Positions 1-7,902 of a DNA stretch of 45,241 bases are shown here, piece by piece. Source of the DNA: Oligoflexia bacterium (lineage in GTDB: Bacteria; Bdellovibrionota; UBA1018). The notes below the pieces were generated by a model that saw only the letters and a list, made by a program, of their open reading frames with translations, had not been told where the DNA came from and did no database searches. Position 1 is the stretch's first letter. Each line of letters begins with the position of its first letter. The DNA lies in assembly GCA_903881565.1 (NCBI GenBank), contig CAIRTR010000178.1, forward strand, positions 1 to 45,241, read 5' to 3'. A program made the translations under genes and the position numbers.

Positions 1-1520
1 CCAAGGATGCATAAAATACTAAAACTCTTTGTAATGGCAAATTCAAAGCAAGTTAAGAATTTGTAGGAAGAGTCCGACGAAAAGTCTTTGCTGCGGTAGC
101 CGACTTGAAGGGCAGAAGCGCCAAAATCAGATTCCAGGGTGTGGATGATTTTCTCAGACAGCCCGGTATGAACACAGTGCCTGTCTGCTCCATCCCGAAA
201 AACAATAGCGCCTTCGGGAATCCCAAAGAAGCTTCGAATGGTTCCAAGGCCGTGTTCAAACGCGTCGTCTAAGTGCTCCACTTCGAGCCGACAGCTAGCG
301 AGTTCTTCTATAGCTTTCAGGTGATCTTGGGTCGCTCTGATCTCGGTTTGGAGAAGGGCTTGGTTTTTCTCCGAGAGCTCAACCGATTCGGATACCTTTT
401 TCCGCCAGCGATTTAGCGCGTGAGCGAGAATGCCGACTTCATCAGGACCAAAGGTTGGAAGTTGCGTCGCGGAAGGAGTCGTGTCGAGCGCTTTTACCGA
501 CTGGGTCAAAAGGGTGAGAGGCTTTACCACACTGCGAACCGCAAGGCCCACAAACAGCAAGAAAAGCGCGATAAACGCGGCGCCGATCCATCCCAGATGG
601 GTCTGGAGAACGAAGGCCGGGGCCAGCGCCTCTTTTTCGAGCTGCCTTACGGCTATTCCCAAAGCGAGAGTCGGGAGGGGGGTGAAAGCCAAAACTTCAA
701 TTTCTTTTCGGGTAGCCAGCGATGCTCGCTCACCCGAAACATGGCAGCTATGGCAGCGGCTTCGCACTTCTTTTCTTTTTGTGATGGCCTCTGAGAGAAT
801 TCGCCCGTGGTCGGTTTGGGAAAATAAATCCTCGCGATGGGATGATCCCACCACGTTTCCATTTCGATCGATGAGTTGAAGTGTGGTTGTTTTTCCGTTT
901 TGGAGATGGCCAAAAGATTCTAGAAGGTTCGAGGTAGCAGGATGTAAAAGGCCTGCGACGAAGCCCAAGAGTCGCTGAGAATCGCTTCGAATGGGACTCA
1001 CGACGACAAGGATTGGCCGCTTTTTGTTGAGCAGGATTATAGAAGAAATAACGGCTTTTTTTGCGTTTTCGGCGCTTTTCGCAAGTTCGCGGAGGTCAAG
1101 GGCTGTCGTGAGTCCTGCGGGTACGTCAGGAGCCCCTGTAATGATATTTCCGGCGGGGTCGAGGACGAGGGCTCCTTCTCTGAACATCGTCCCGGCGTAG
1201 ATCCGGTTCAGCATATCTCTGAATGAAGATGCTTGTAGGGAGTTAAAGATTTCATTAGAGGTTCCGGAGGAAACCTCGAGCAGACTGTCTGAAATGCGCT
1301 CAATATCATGATGAATGAGATGCTCGAGATAGGTGCCGGTAGTACGAGCTTGTTCAGCTCGTTCATTGAGCAGTCGATCAATGGAGTCGCCCACCATCAT
1401 CCAAGACTGCGCGACAATTGCGCCTAGAAAACAGCCACAGCCTATTATCGTAAACAGGGTTGCGCGGGCGTAAAGGCTGTGCCGTAAGCGAAGAAAGCCC
1501 TTGATATGAGACCGGGTCAT
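1..1520 (-). CDS. Membrane sensor with c-type heme motif, HAMP and GAF-like domain (partial, runs off left edge)
   Basis: The minus strand is open without a stop from the ATG at 1518-1520 to base 1, giving 506 residues with no C-terminus in the window. An N-terminal membrane segment lies at about residues 15-37. A long extracytoplasmic region follows and ends in CHSCH at residues 256-260, a CxxCH c-type heme attachment motif. A second membrane segment is at about 307-330. A HAMP linker then follows, with 'KPLTLL' and 'GPDEVGILAHALNRW', and after it a coiled coil and a GAF-like start. The layout fits a transmembrane receptor that senses redox state or a small ligand through heme outside the inner membrane. 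The output domain (kinase, cyclase or methyl-accepting) lies beyond the window, so the class is open. Heme attachment is inferred from the motif alone. Confidence 0.85.
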   Translation of the reverse strand, partial: MTRSHIKGFLRLRHSLYARATLFTIIGCGCFLGAIVAQSWMMVGDSIDRLLNERAEQARTTGTYLEHLIHHDIERISDSLLEVSSGTSNEIFNSLQASSFRDMLNRIYAGTMFREGALVLDPAGNIITGAPDVPAGLTTALDLRELAKSAENAKKAVISSIILLNKKRPILVVVSPIRSDSQRLLGFVAGLLHPATSNLLESFGHLQNGKTTTLQLIDRNGNVVGSSHREDLFSQTDHGRILSEAITKRKEVRSRCHSCHVSGERASLATRKEIEVLAFTPLPTLALGIAVRQLEKEALAPAFVLQTHLGWIGAAFIALFLLFVGLAVRSVVKPLTLLTQSVKALDTTPSATQLPTFGPDEVGILAHALNRWRKKVSESVELSEKNQALLQTEIRATQDHLKAIEELASCRLEVEHLDDAFEHGLGTIRSFFGIPEGAIVFRDGADRHCVHTGLSEKIIHTLESDFGASALQVGYRSKDFSSDSSYKFLTCFEFAITKSFSILCIL

Positions 1521-1720
1521 AGATGCGGCTACTCTATCTCAAAAGGCTGGTTCTCACTAGTTTTTGCGGACCAAGGCGCCAAGAAAACGCCAAGAAGGTG
1601 GCGGGGGGTTCACCTCCGCTCACGACGGGTTGGCGTCGGAGTTGTTGATATTATTGCGGAAAATTCCTAGTGCCGAAGGTCGAAATTGCCGTTAGACTTG
1701 AGGACGGGGGATGAGGCGAC

Positions 1721-3229
1721 ATGAAAAGATCTTGGTTAACCGGAACTCTAGGGATGGTTGTATTGGTTTCGCTTGCTCTACTACAGGCGGGAGGTTGTGC
1801 GACCGGATCGCGAAAACCTGCCTCGGCTGCTTCAGATGCTGAGGCGCTGGCTGCTTCGAAGAATTTTCATACCATCACCGGTAAGTTCCTCGAGTATGTT
1901 TTGAGTGATCAGTTTAATGCTGAAAGCTGCTCTCCTTTTCTTAATGAAGTTTATTCTCAGATCTTTGCCGCTCCCGTGAGTTACTTTGATCTGTCGCATC
2001 TGGATGCAGAGGCGACCGGGATCATTAGAAATTTATTTCGGACTCGATTGGAAATGAGACGGAAGCTTGCGCTGTTTAGCGTCGCAGGAGCTGCAACCGA
2101 GGAGTGTGTAAATTCGATGCGCAACGTCCTGCGCGCGGTTCGTTTTGCCGAAGACTACGTGGGTGAATTTCAGGTAAGGCCTAAACCGTTTGATGCTAAG
2201 AATCCCGCGATCGCCTTTGCCGGCGCAGAGCCTCATACGATGGTGAATTCTTATTATCTCCCCTTTGATATTGAAGCCAACGTGCGCTCCGGAGACGTTT
2301 TGTTGAGCCGGGGGGCTGCTTTTACCAGTGCCGCGATTGCGCGCCTGGGCGATGTGGATTCGCAGTTCAGTCACGCTGCCCTTGTTTATATTGATTCAGA
2401 AACTCATGAAAAGTACACGATTGAAGCCCACATCGAAATCGGCGTGGTCGTGGCTCCTTTTAAAAAATATCTGGGGGACGGCAAAGTCCGTTCCGCTCTT
2501 TTTCGATACGGCGATCCTGTGCTCGCCCATGAGGCTGCGCGGATCATGTATGAAAAAGCCAAGGCGGCCATGGATCGCAAGGAAAACATCCATTATGATT
2601 TTACGCTAGACGTGAAGGATCACTCGAGCATTTTTTGCTCTGAAGTTGTCGCGACCGGATTTGAAGAGGCCTCAAAAGGCAGAGTCATGGTGCCGATGTT
2701 CATGAGTCGGGTGACCCCTAAGAATCGAAGTTTCGTTGATCGCCTGGGTGTGACGGCAACTCAGTCGTATATGCCTGGGGATACAGAGGTCGACCCACGA
2801 TTCGAACTCATTGCGGAGTGGCGAGACTTCAGCCGTATGCGAGCGACAAGGTATAAAGATGCGGTGCTTACGAAGGTCTATGAGTGGATTGAAACAAAAA
2901 ATTATACCTTCGATCCTACTGCGTTTACGAAGGCAGCCAGTGGTGTCGCTTGGGTGCTTCGCCACACGCCCTTTGTGGGATTATTGCTGGAGGAGAAATT
3001 TCCTCCCTATATGGCTCGGAAAATTCTGGAAACGATCGGAGTCCTCAATGACACCGTGAGCCCGATTGAGGCAAAGCTTGCGAAGCAGGATGAGGCACGG
3101 ATTCGCGCAACCGGTTTTCCAATGACGGCTCATGAGCTCTATGAGGAATTAGAGCGTATGCGCGAAGAAGACCAGAAGACCTATGCTTCTGGCGGAAAAT
3201 CTCTTTTTCATAAGATTTTTCATCCTTAG
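1721..3229 (+). CDS. Lipoprotein with permuted papain-like (YiiX/NlpC-P60-type) hydrolase domain
   Basis: This is a 502-residue protein with a hydrophobic export signal ending in QAGGC (residues 22-26), an approximate lipobox. Residues about 190-320 carry the circularly permuted NlpC/P60 (YiiX/YebB-like) pattern: 'GDVLLSR', then His in 'SQFSHAALVY', an acidic residue in 'IEAHIEIG', and the presumed nucleophile Cys in 'SSIFCSEVV'. Such enzymes cleave amide or thioester bonds in peptidoglycan or lipids, and the substrate here is unknown. The C-terminal third (about 340-502) is charged and unassigned. The ATG follows a purine-rich GATGAGG. No partner gene is adjacent, because a tRNA follows. The fold assignment is by motif only. 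Confidence 0.75.
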   Translation: MKRSWLTGTLGMVVLVSLALLQAGGCATGSRKPASAASDAEALAASKNFHTITGKFLEYVLSDQFNAESCSPFLNEVYSQIFAAPVSYFDLSHLDAEATGIIRNLFRTRLEMRRKLALFSVAGAATEECVNSMRNVLRAVRFAEDYVGEFQVRPKPFDAKNPAIAFAGAEPHTMVNSYYLPFDIEANVRSGDVLLSRGAAFTSAAIARLGDVDSQFSHAALVYIDSETHEKYTIEAHIEIGVVVAPFKKYLGDGKVRSALFRYGDPVLAHEAARIMYEKAKAAMDRKENIHYDFTLDVKDHSSIFCSEVVATGFEEASKGRVMVPMFMSRVTPKNRSFVDRLGVTATQSYMPGDTEVDPRFELIAEWRDFSRMRATRYKDAVLTKVYEWIETKNYTFDPTAFTKAASGVAWVLRHTPFVGLLLEEKFPPYMARKILETIGVLNDTVSPIEAKLAKQDEARIRATGFPMTAHELYEELERMREEDQKTYASGGKSLFHKIFHP

Positions 3230-3241
3230 GTGTTGTTGGTA

Positions 3242-3270
3242 TTGCAAAAATTGAGGGGTTAGCCTATACC
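3242..3270 (+). promoter_or_regulatory. Probable sigma-70 promoter of tRNA-Val
   Basis: TTGCAA (3242-3247) and TATACC (3265-3270) are separated by exactly 17 bp. This places the start of transcription near 3277, about 16 bp before the mature tRNA 5' end. Prediction from sequence only. Confidence 0.5.
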
Positions 3271-3292
3271 CGAGGGATTGCGTTAGGTCGAT

Positions 3293-3367
3293 ACGAGTGT
3301 AGCTCAGCGGGAGAGCACGCCCTTCACACGGGCGGGGTCGTAGGTTCAATCCCTATCACTCGTACCA
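3293..3367 (+). tRNA. tRNA-Val (anticodon CAC)
   Basis: A full cloverleaf can be folded by eye. The acceptor ACGAGTG pairs with CACTCGT, the D stem is GCTC/GAGC, the anticodon stem is CGCCC/GGGCG around loop TTCACAC (anticodon CAC), and the T arm is GTAGG-TTCAATC-CCTAT. Discriminator A is followed by an encoded CCA. Total length is 75 nt. No integrase gene or duplicated 3' tRNA end is visible downstream, so it does not look like an occupied attachment site. Confidence 0.96.
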
Positions 3368-3441
3368 TTATTAGATTCGGCTTTTCAATTGTTTGACTGC
3401 TCAGGGCAAACACGTCATCCTGTCATTAGTCTTGGGGGTGT

Positions 3442-4266
3442 ATGATTCGAGCAGAGGTTTGGCTAGTTTTGAATTTTATAATTTGTGTTTCCGCTTTTGC
3501 TGATTCGCAATTAACCGCCGTCGCCGAATCCGCTTCGGATTTGAATCGGACCGTCCCGCAAACGGTGAGCCCGGCCATTAGGCGCTGTGACGTTCCCCAA
3601 GGTCCTCCGAATGTTGGACAACAGCATAAAGAAGATTCCGCTACTAGCGACACTCTTTTGAATAGGTGTCTCAAAGATCCTGCGGTAACTGAGCGGCGCT
3701 GGAAAGGTGTGTCGTATGTTGCTTCTCAATTGTGCAAGAAGCCGAATACAATGGAAGCAACTCCTGCTGCCTACCGTATTAGAAAGCAAGACGGTAAGAT
3801 TCAAGTCGCTATGACTGTGATCTTTGATTACAAAGGAGGCATGAATAATCTTCCCGGCGTGCTCCGAAGATTAGGCTCCGTGCGTGATTGTATTTCGAGG
3901 TTTTACGCACGCTTTGGAATCAATCTGGAATTAGACTTTAATACAAATCCAGGCGTATCCAGTCCAAAATCTGGTGATTTACATGTCGATCTTTGGGATA
4001 AATATCCGCGGTATAACTCGGCGAATTGGGCTATGATTGAAACCTGCGGCGTGTCCCTCACTGAAGACCAGGCGTGTGGTGCTTATGCACATGAGCTTGG
4101 CCATCTGCTGGGTTTACCCGATCGGTATGTAGAGCCTAATTGTCCCGATCGAGAACTCGGGCCTCATGATAGCGTTATGCGAGCGGGGGGCTGGAATGGG
4201 AGTAAATCCGTGAGACTCTATCCGAATGATATTGCAATAATCTTGGAACCCCTGTGTGGCCACTAA
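3442..4266 (+). CDS. Secreted snapalysin-like (M7/metzincin-type) zinc metalloprotease
   Basis: This 274-residue protein starts with a Sec signal peptide (residues 1-20, cleavage near 'SAFADS'). At about residue 216 it has HELGHLLGLPDRY, matching HExxHxxGxxD, in which the third ligand is Asp as in snapalysin (family M7). 'DSVMRAGG' downstream fits the Met-turn. Cysteines in 'NRCL', 'QLCKK', 'DQACG' and 'EPLCGH' suggest disulfides in an exported protein. A paralogue sharing the same blocks lies at 34046-34804. The next gene begins at or overlaps its stop, so the two are probably co-expressed. It presumably degrades extracellular or prey/host proteins; that role is inferred. Confidence 0.85.
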   Translation: MIRAEVWLVLNFIICVSAFADSQLTAVAESASDLNRTVPQTVSPAIRRCDVPQGPPNVGQQHKEDSATSDTLLNRCLKDPAVTERRWKGVSYVASQLCKKPNTMEATPAAYRIRKQDGKIQVAMTVIFDYKGGMNNLPGVLRRLGSVRDCISRFYARFGINLELDFNTNPGVSSPKSGDLHVDLWDKYPRYNSANWAMIETCGVSLTEDQACGAYAHELGHLLGLPDRYVEPNCPDRELGPHDSVMRAGGWNGSKSVRLYPNDIAIILEPLCGH

Positions 4267-4270
4267 AACT

Positions 4271-5092
4271 ATGCTGAAAACAATTCTCTTGGTCATTGTT
4301 TCGGTGTGCAGTTTGTTTCACTCTTTGACGTGTTTGGCGGAGGACGTTTCCAAAAGCCCCATCATTGCATTCCGATTTCATGGGGGTGCCTTGCTTTCGT
4401 ATGTCGATGACCGTCTCAGAGTTTTTCCGAATGGAAGAACGGAGCTTGAGACGATTTCCCCATTTCCTTATGACCCCAGCATTCAAAACCGTATTGGACG
4501 ATTTGAAGGACGAGTGGATCAGAAGGAATATTTGGCACTTTTCGCTGAAGGTTCCAAATTATTCAAGGCGAATAGTAAAAATAACGAAACGCCGGCGGAT
4601 GCAGTTGTTACGGAATTGTCATTCGAAAGCGATGAGAAACCTCAGCGTTCAGTTTGGGTTCTGGGTAGTAACACCCAAGCTAAGGTGCTTGAGGATCATT
4701 TCTATCAGATAAAGAAGAATTCGATGAAGAAGGCACTTGCTGCGCTGGAATTGACTTGTGATACTCATCCCAAAGTCGAAGTTAGGTGCAATATTAAGAA
4801 TATCGGGATGGGTCAAGTAAGAACTGTAGATCCACTCGGAGTATCAAATTCTCTTTTTTGTATAAATAATTTCGGCCAAAGAGTACCCATGAATTTGGCA
4901 GAAGAGTACGATCCTCGCAAAATGAAACCGAAGTCTCTATTGCTGGAGACTAAGGAAATTTATGCATTTCGACTTGAACTCAAATCCCCATGTCATGGGC
5001 GAATTTTAATGAAGACCTCGGATATGTTGATTAACAGTGCCTATGCTGGCCATTTGTTAGGGGAGTTAATTTCGAATCCGCTTGAAAAGTAG
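4271..5092 (+). CDS. Secreted protein of unknown function, possible protease partner
   Basis: I do not recognise a family. The ATG at 4271 begins a clean Sec signal peptide ('MLKTILLVIVSVCSLF...', cleavage near 'CLAED'). A GTG at 4256 in the same frame would add five residues and overlap the protease stop. The mature part is about 250 residues. It has four cysteines, in the blocks 'ELTCDTHPKVEVRC', 'SLFCINNFG' and 'KSPCHGRI', which suggests two disulfides in a compact C-terminal domain. The tight coupling to the upstream metalloprotease would suit an inhibitor, chaperone or accessory subunit, but no motif shows this. The paralogous protease at 34 kb has no such neighbour. Confidence 0.75.
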   Translation: MLKTILLVIVSVCSLFHSLTCLAEDVSKSPIIAFRFHGGALLSYVDDRLRVFPNGRTELETISPFPYDPSIQNRIGRFEGRVDQKEYLALFAEGSKLFKANSKNNETPADAVVTELSFESDEKPQRSVWVLGSNTQAKVLEDHFYQIKKNSMKKALAALELTCDTHPKVEVRCNIKNIGMGQVRTVDPLGVSNSLFCINNFGQRVPMNLAEEYDPRKMKPKSLLLETKEIYAFRLELKSPCHGRILMKTSDMLINSAYAGHLLGELISNPLEK

Positions 5093-5109
5093 GTTGGAAG
5101 CAATGGCGA

Positions 5110-7011
5110 CTATGCCACCACTGCTTTAGCTTGAGGCCCTACCGCCAAGTACGCGTGAGTAACATACTGCTGAACCACCCGATGCGTATTAAAGAACGAA
5201 GCATTAAGGGAAATCGCGCCTTTCATCACGCTGATCCACCGTGCCCGATTCGTATAAAATAGCGGTGCGATCAGATGCTCTAGTTTTCCGTAGAGATCGT
5301 CTGCATCTCGTTCGTCGACCCCGGGCCCATCCGCACTTTTTCCCCCCATCGACCACCCCGTGATTCCTTCGATGTTTCCTTCAATCCACCAGCCGTCGAG
5401 CACGCTGAAACTTGGAACTCCATTGTGTGCGGCCTTCATCCCGGAGGTTCCGGATGCTTCCAAAGGTCGAAGGGGGGTATTGAGCCAGAGGTCAGCTCCG
5501 GCCGTCAGGACCTGTGCGATCTCGGTGTTGTAGTTTGGCAGGTACACGACCGGCAGTAAACTCCCGAGTTCCTTGGCGGCTGCAAAGATATCGCGGATCA
5601 AAGCTTTCCCCCCTTCGTCACTGGGGTGGGCTTTTCCGGCGAAAATGATTTGCATCGGAGTGTTTTCGGCAATCCGCTTGAGTCGGGCGAGATCATGAAA
5701 GATCAGATCCAGTCGCTTGTAGATCGTTGCTCGGCGTGCGCATCCGATCGTCAAGACATCAGTAGAAAATACGGCGCCAGTTTTGTCCTTTACCATCTGG
5801 ATGAGAGTTTGCTTGGCCTTCTGGTGAGCTTTCCAGACTTCTTGAGCTGGAATACTTGCTGCCTGACGGAGCATCGCAGGGTCTTCGCGCCACACGGGGA
5901 CGTAGCGATCATAAAGGTCCCGAAAACTTTCGCAGGTCCACGTTCCTGAGTGGACGCCATTGGTGACGTGATGGATTTCATAACCTGGGAACATGCCTTC
6001 GGACATCTGTTGATGTTTCAGGGCCACGCCATTCACAAAATGGCTGAGGTTTAGCGCAATCTGGGTCATGTTCATTCGATCAGGTCCTCCGATCATACGG
6101 AGGACCTCTTCAGGATAGGTAGCTCCCAGAAACTCTTTAACCAAGCCGTATTCAAATTGGTCATGACCCGCAGGGACTGGGGTGTGGGTCGTGAAAATGC
6201 AGCGGTTCTGAACGTAGGTATAATCCAGTTTCTTTTCCAAACCCGGCTTGGAGGCTGCCTCCGAGAAAAGAAGTTCGACTGCAGCTAGACTCGCGTGCCC
6301 TTCGTTGAGATGAAATTTTTGGATCGCGGTGTACTTGAGCATCTGCAGAATTCGGACGCCGCCAATACCCAGAACGGCTTCTTGCAGCAGTCTCAGGCGT
6401 GGCCCGTTGCCATAAAGATAATCAGTGATGTGGCGGTCTTCGTCGTTATTGGTGGGAATATCGGTGTCGAGTAAAAGAATCGGTACCAAGTAGCCATCAT
6501 GTCCGCGGATGTCATATTGCCACGCCTGAATGCGAACTTGCCGTCCTCTCAGCGTCACGTCCACCGTCCCTGGGAGCAATCGCAGAACTTGTTCGGGCGC
6601 CCAGCGGACGGGTGTTTCTTCTTGAGTGCCGTCGTTCTTTAAGTGTTGATCGAAGTAGCCGGAGCGATGCAGAAGGGTCACTGCAACAATGGGGATATGA
6701 AGGTCTGCGCTTGATCTTAACGCGTCTCCCGCCAGGACGCCAAGACCGCCCGCGTAAGTTGGCATTCTTGGGTCAATTGCGATTTCCATCGAGAAGTAGG
6801 CAATCAATCTTTGTTCTGCACTTAAATTCAAATCATGCACCGTGGTCTGATTGTTCGAAGGGCGCTGCCCAAATTCCTGACGGCAGAGCTCGGAGCAAAA
6901 ATAGAAGGTTTTCCCTTCATGAATCAAATTGATAGCGGTTGCAGGATCGACGGGCATTCCGCAAATTGGATCTTTGAGTATCGGCAAAATGGTGGCGATT
7001 TCTTGTGACAT
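5110..7011 (-). CDS. Alpha-glucan phosphorylase (GT35, short form) with N-terminal YHS domain
   Basis: The enzyme releases glucose-1-phosphate from glycogen or maltodextrin. Residues about 15-50 form a YHS domain ('DPICGMPVDP' ... 'YFCSELCRQEF'), a metal-binding module. The catalytic part begins with 'AYFSMEIAIDPRMPTYAGG', diagnostic of the short bacterial/archaeal phosphorylases (TIGR02094 type). It ends with 'EASGTSGMKAAHNG' near residue 524, whose Lys should carry pyridoxal phosphate. I chose the ATG at 7011 (633 aa). An ATG at 7095 would give 661 aa but would leave only 21 bp to the divergent map gene. The YHS fusion is unusual. The phosphorylase call is firm; the YHS role (metal or redox control) is open. 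Confidence 0.88.
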   Translation of the reverse strand: MSQEIATILPILKDPICGMPVDPATAINLIHEGKTFYFCSELCRQEFGQRPSNNQTTVHDLNLSAEQRLIAYFSMEIAIDPRMPTYAGGLGVLAGDALRSSADLHIPIVAVTLLHRSGYFDQHLKNDGTQEETPVRWAPEQVLRLLPGTVDVTLRGRQVRIQAWQYDIRGHDGYLVPILLLDTDIPTNNDEDRHITDYLYGNGPRLRLLQEAVLGIGGVRILQMLKYTAIQKFHLNEGHASLAAVELLFSEAASKPGLEKKLDYTYVQNRCIFTTHTPVPAGHDQFEYGLVKEFLGATYPEEVLRMIGGPDRMNMTQIALNLSHFVNGVALKHQQMSEGMFPGYEIHHVTNGVHSGTWTCESFRDLYDRYVPVWREDPAMLRQAASIPAQEVWKAHQKAKQTLIQMVKDKTGAVFSTDVLTIGCARRATIYKRLDLIFHDLARLKRIAENTPMQIIFAGKAHPSDEGGKALIRDIFAAAKELGSLLPVVYLPNYNTEIAQVLTAGADLWLNTPLRPLEASGTSGMKAAHNGVPSFSVLDGWWIEGNIEGITGWSMGGKSADGPGVDERDADDLYGKLEHLIAPLFYTNRARWISVMKGAISLNASFFNTHRVVQQYVTHAYLAVGPQAKAVVA

Positions 7012-7116
7012 AGTAGCTGATTTAAGAGTGCAGTGCGCGTGCCACTGCCCTGTGTGATTCCTGTCATCTCGAGGGTTCATGGATGCAAATTGCAAATCTT
7101 GTGCTAAAGTACTGAA

Positions 7117-7902
7117 ATGGTCACGATCAAGTCCGCGCGCGAAATAGATGCCATGAGAAAAGCGGGCGCGCTTGCCGCTAAGTGCCTCGCTGAGATGTTA
7201 AAACTGGTGAAGCCTGGCGTATCACCGCTTGCCATTGATCGCGCCTGTAACGAATGGACTTTAGCGGCGGGAGCGATTCCTGCGCCGCTAAATTATCACG
7301 GCTTTCCCGGCAATCTCTGCATCTCCGTGAACGACGTCGTTTGTCACGGGATACCTGACAAGCGAGCTTTCAAAAAAGGGGATCTTGTTAATCTTGATGT
7401 CACTCCGATATTGAGCGGGTTTCACGGGGATACGAATGCAACGGTCGTCGTAGGCGCGCAAGGCGCCGCAAAAGAGAGTGAAATCCTCCCCGAGGTCAGA
7501 CGGCTTATTGAAACGGCCCGCCTTTCGATGTGGGAGGGGATTCGCCAAGTACGCCCTGGGGCAACCCTTGGCGATCTGGGGCACGCAATTCAAACTTTTG
7601 TTGAAAAGGCGGGCTTTTCGGTGGTTGCCGAATATTGCGGGCATGGCATAGGACGGGGTTTTCATGAGGACCCCGTTGTTCCCCATCTCGGACGACCCGG
7701 GCAGGGGTTGAAGCTTCGCGAAGGCATGACCTTCACGATTGAGCCCATGGTGAACATGGGCAAGCGCGATATTTATGTTGAGGATGATAACTGGACCGTG
7801 CGCACCCGCGATGGCTCGTTATCTGCGCAGTTCGAACATACTCTTTTGGTGACCGCCAACGGTGTTGAAGTATTGACCCTTGGCGAGGGTGAGGTCATTT
7901 GA
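7117..7902 (+). CDS. map: Methionine aminopeptidase, type I
   Basis: This removes the initiator methionine from nascent proteins. The 261-residue length is normal for type Ia enzymes. The metal ligands are recognisable: 'NLDVT' and 'GDTNAT' (Asp pair), '[12 protein letters not shown]' (His), 'FTIEPM' (Glu) and 'QFEHTLLVT' (Glu). '[15 protein letters not shown]' is the usual substrate-pocket block. Its stop overlaps the TTG start of the helicase gene by 4 nt, so the two are translationally coupled. Confidence 0.97.
   Translation: MVTIKSAREIDAMRKAGALAAKCLAEMLKLVKPGVSPLAIDRACNEWTLAAGAIPAPLNYHGFPGNLCISVNDVVCHGIPDKRAFKKGDLVNLDVTPILSGFHGDTNATVVVGAQGAAKESEILPEVRRLIETARLSMWEGIRQVRPGATLGDLGHAIQTFVEKAGFSVVAEYCGHGIGRGFHEDPVVPHLGRPGQGLKLREGMTFTIEPMVNMGKRDIYVEDDNWTVRTRDGSLSAQFEHTLLVTANGVEVLTLGEGEVI

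Noticed and set aside
420-879. Plus-strand open frames of 124 and 149 codons
   Set aside because: They are antisense to the heme sensor gene, whose minus-strand frame encodes clear membrane, CxxCH and HAMP features.
3293-3441. tRNA-Val as an island attachment site
   Set aside because: No integrase nearby and no repeat of the tRNA 3' end was found in the window.
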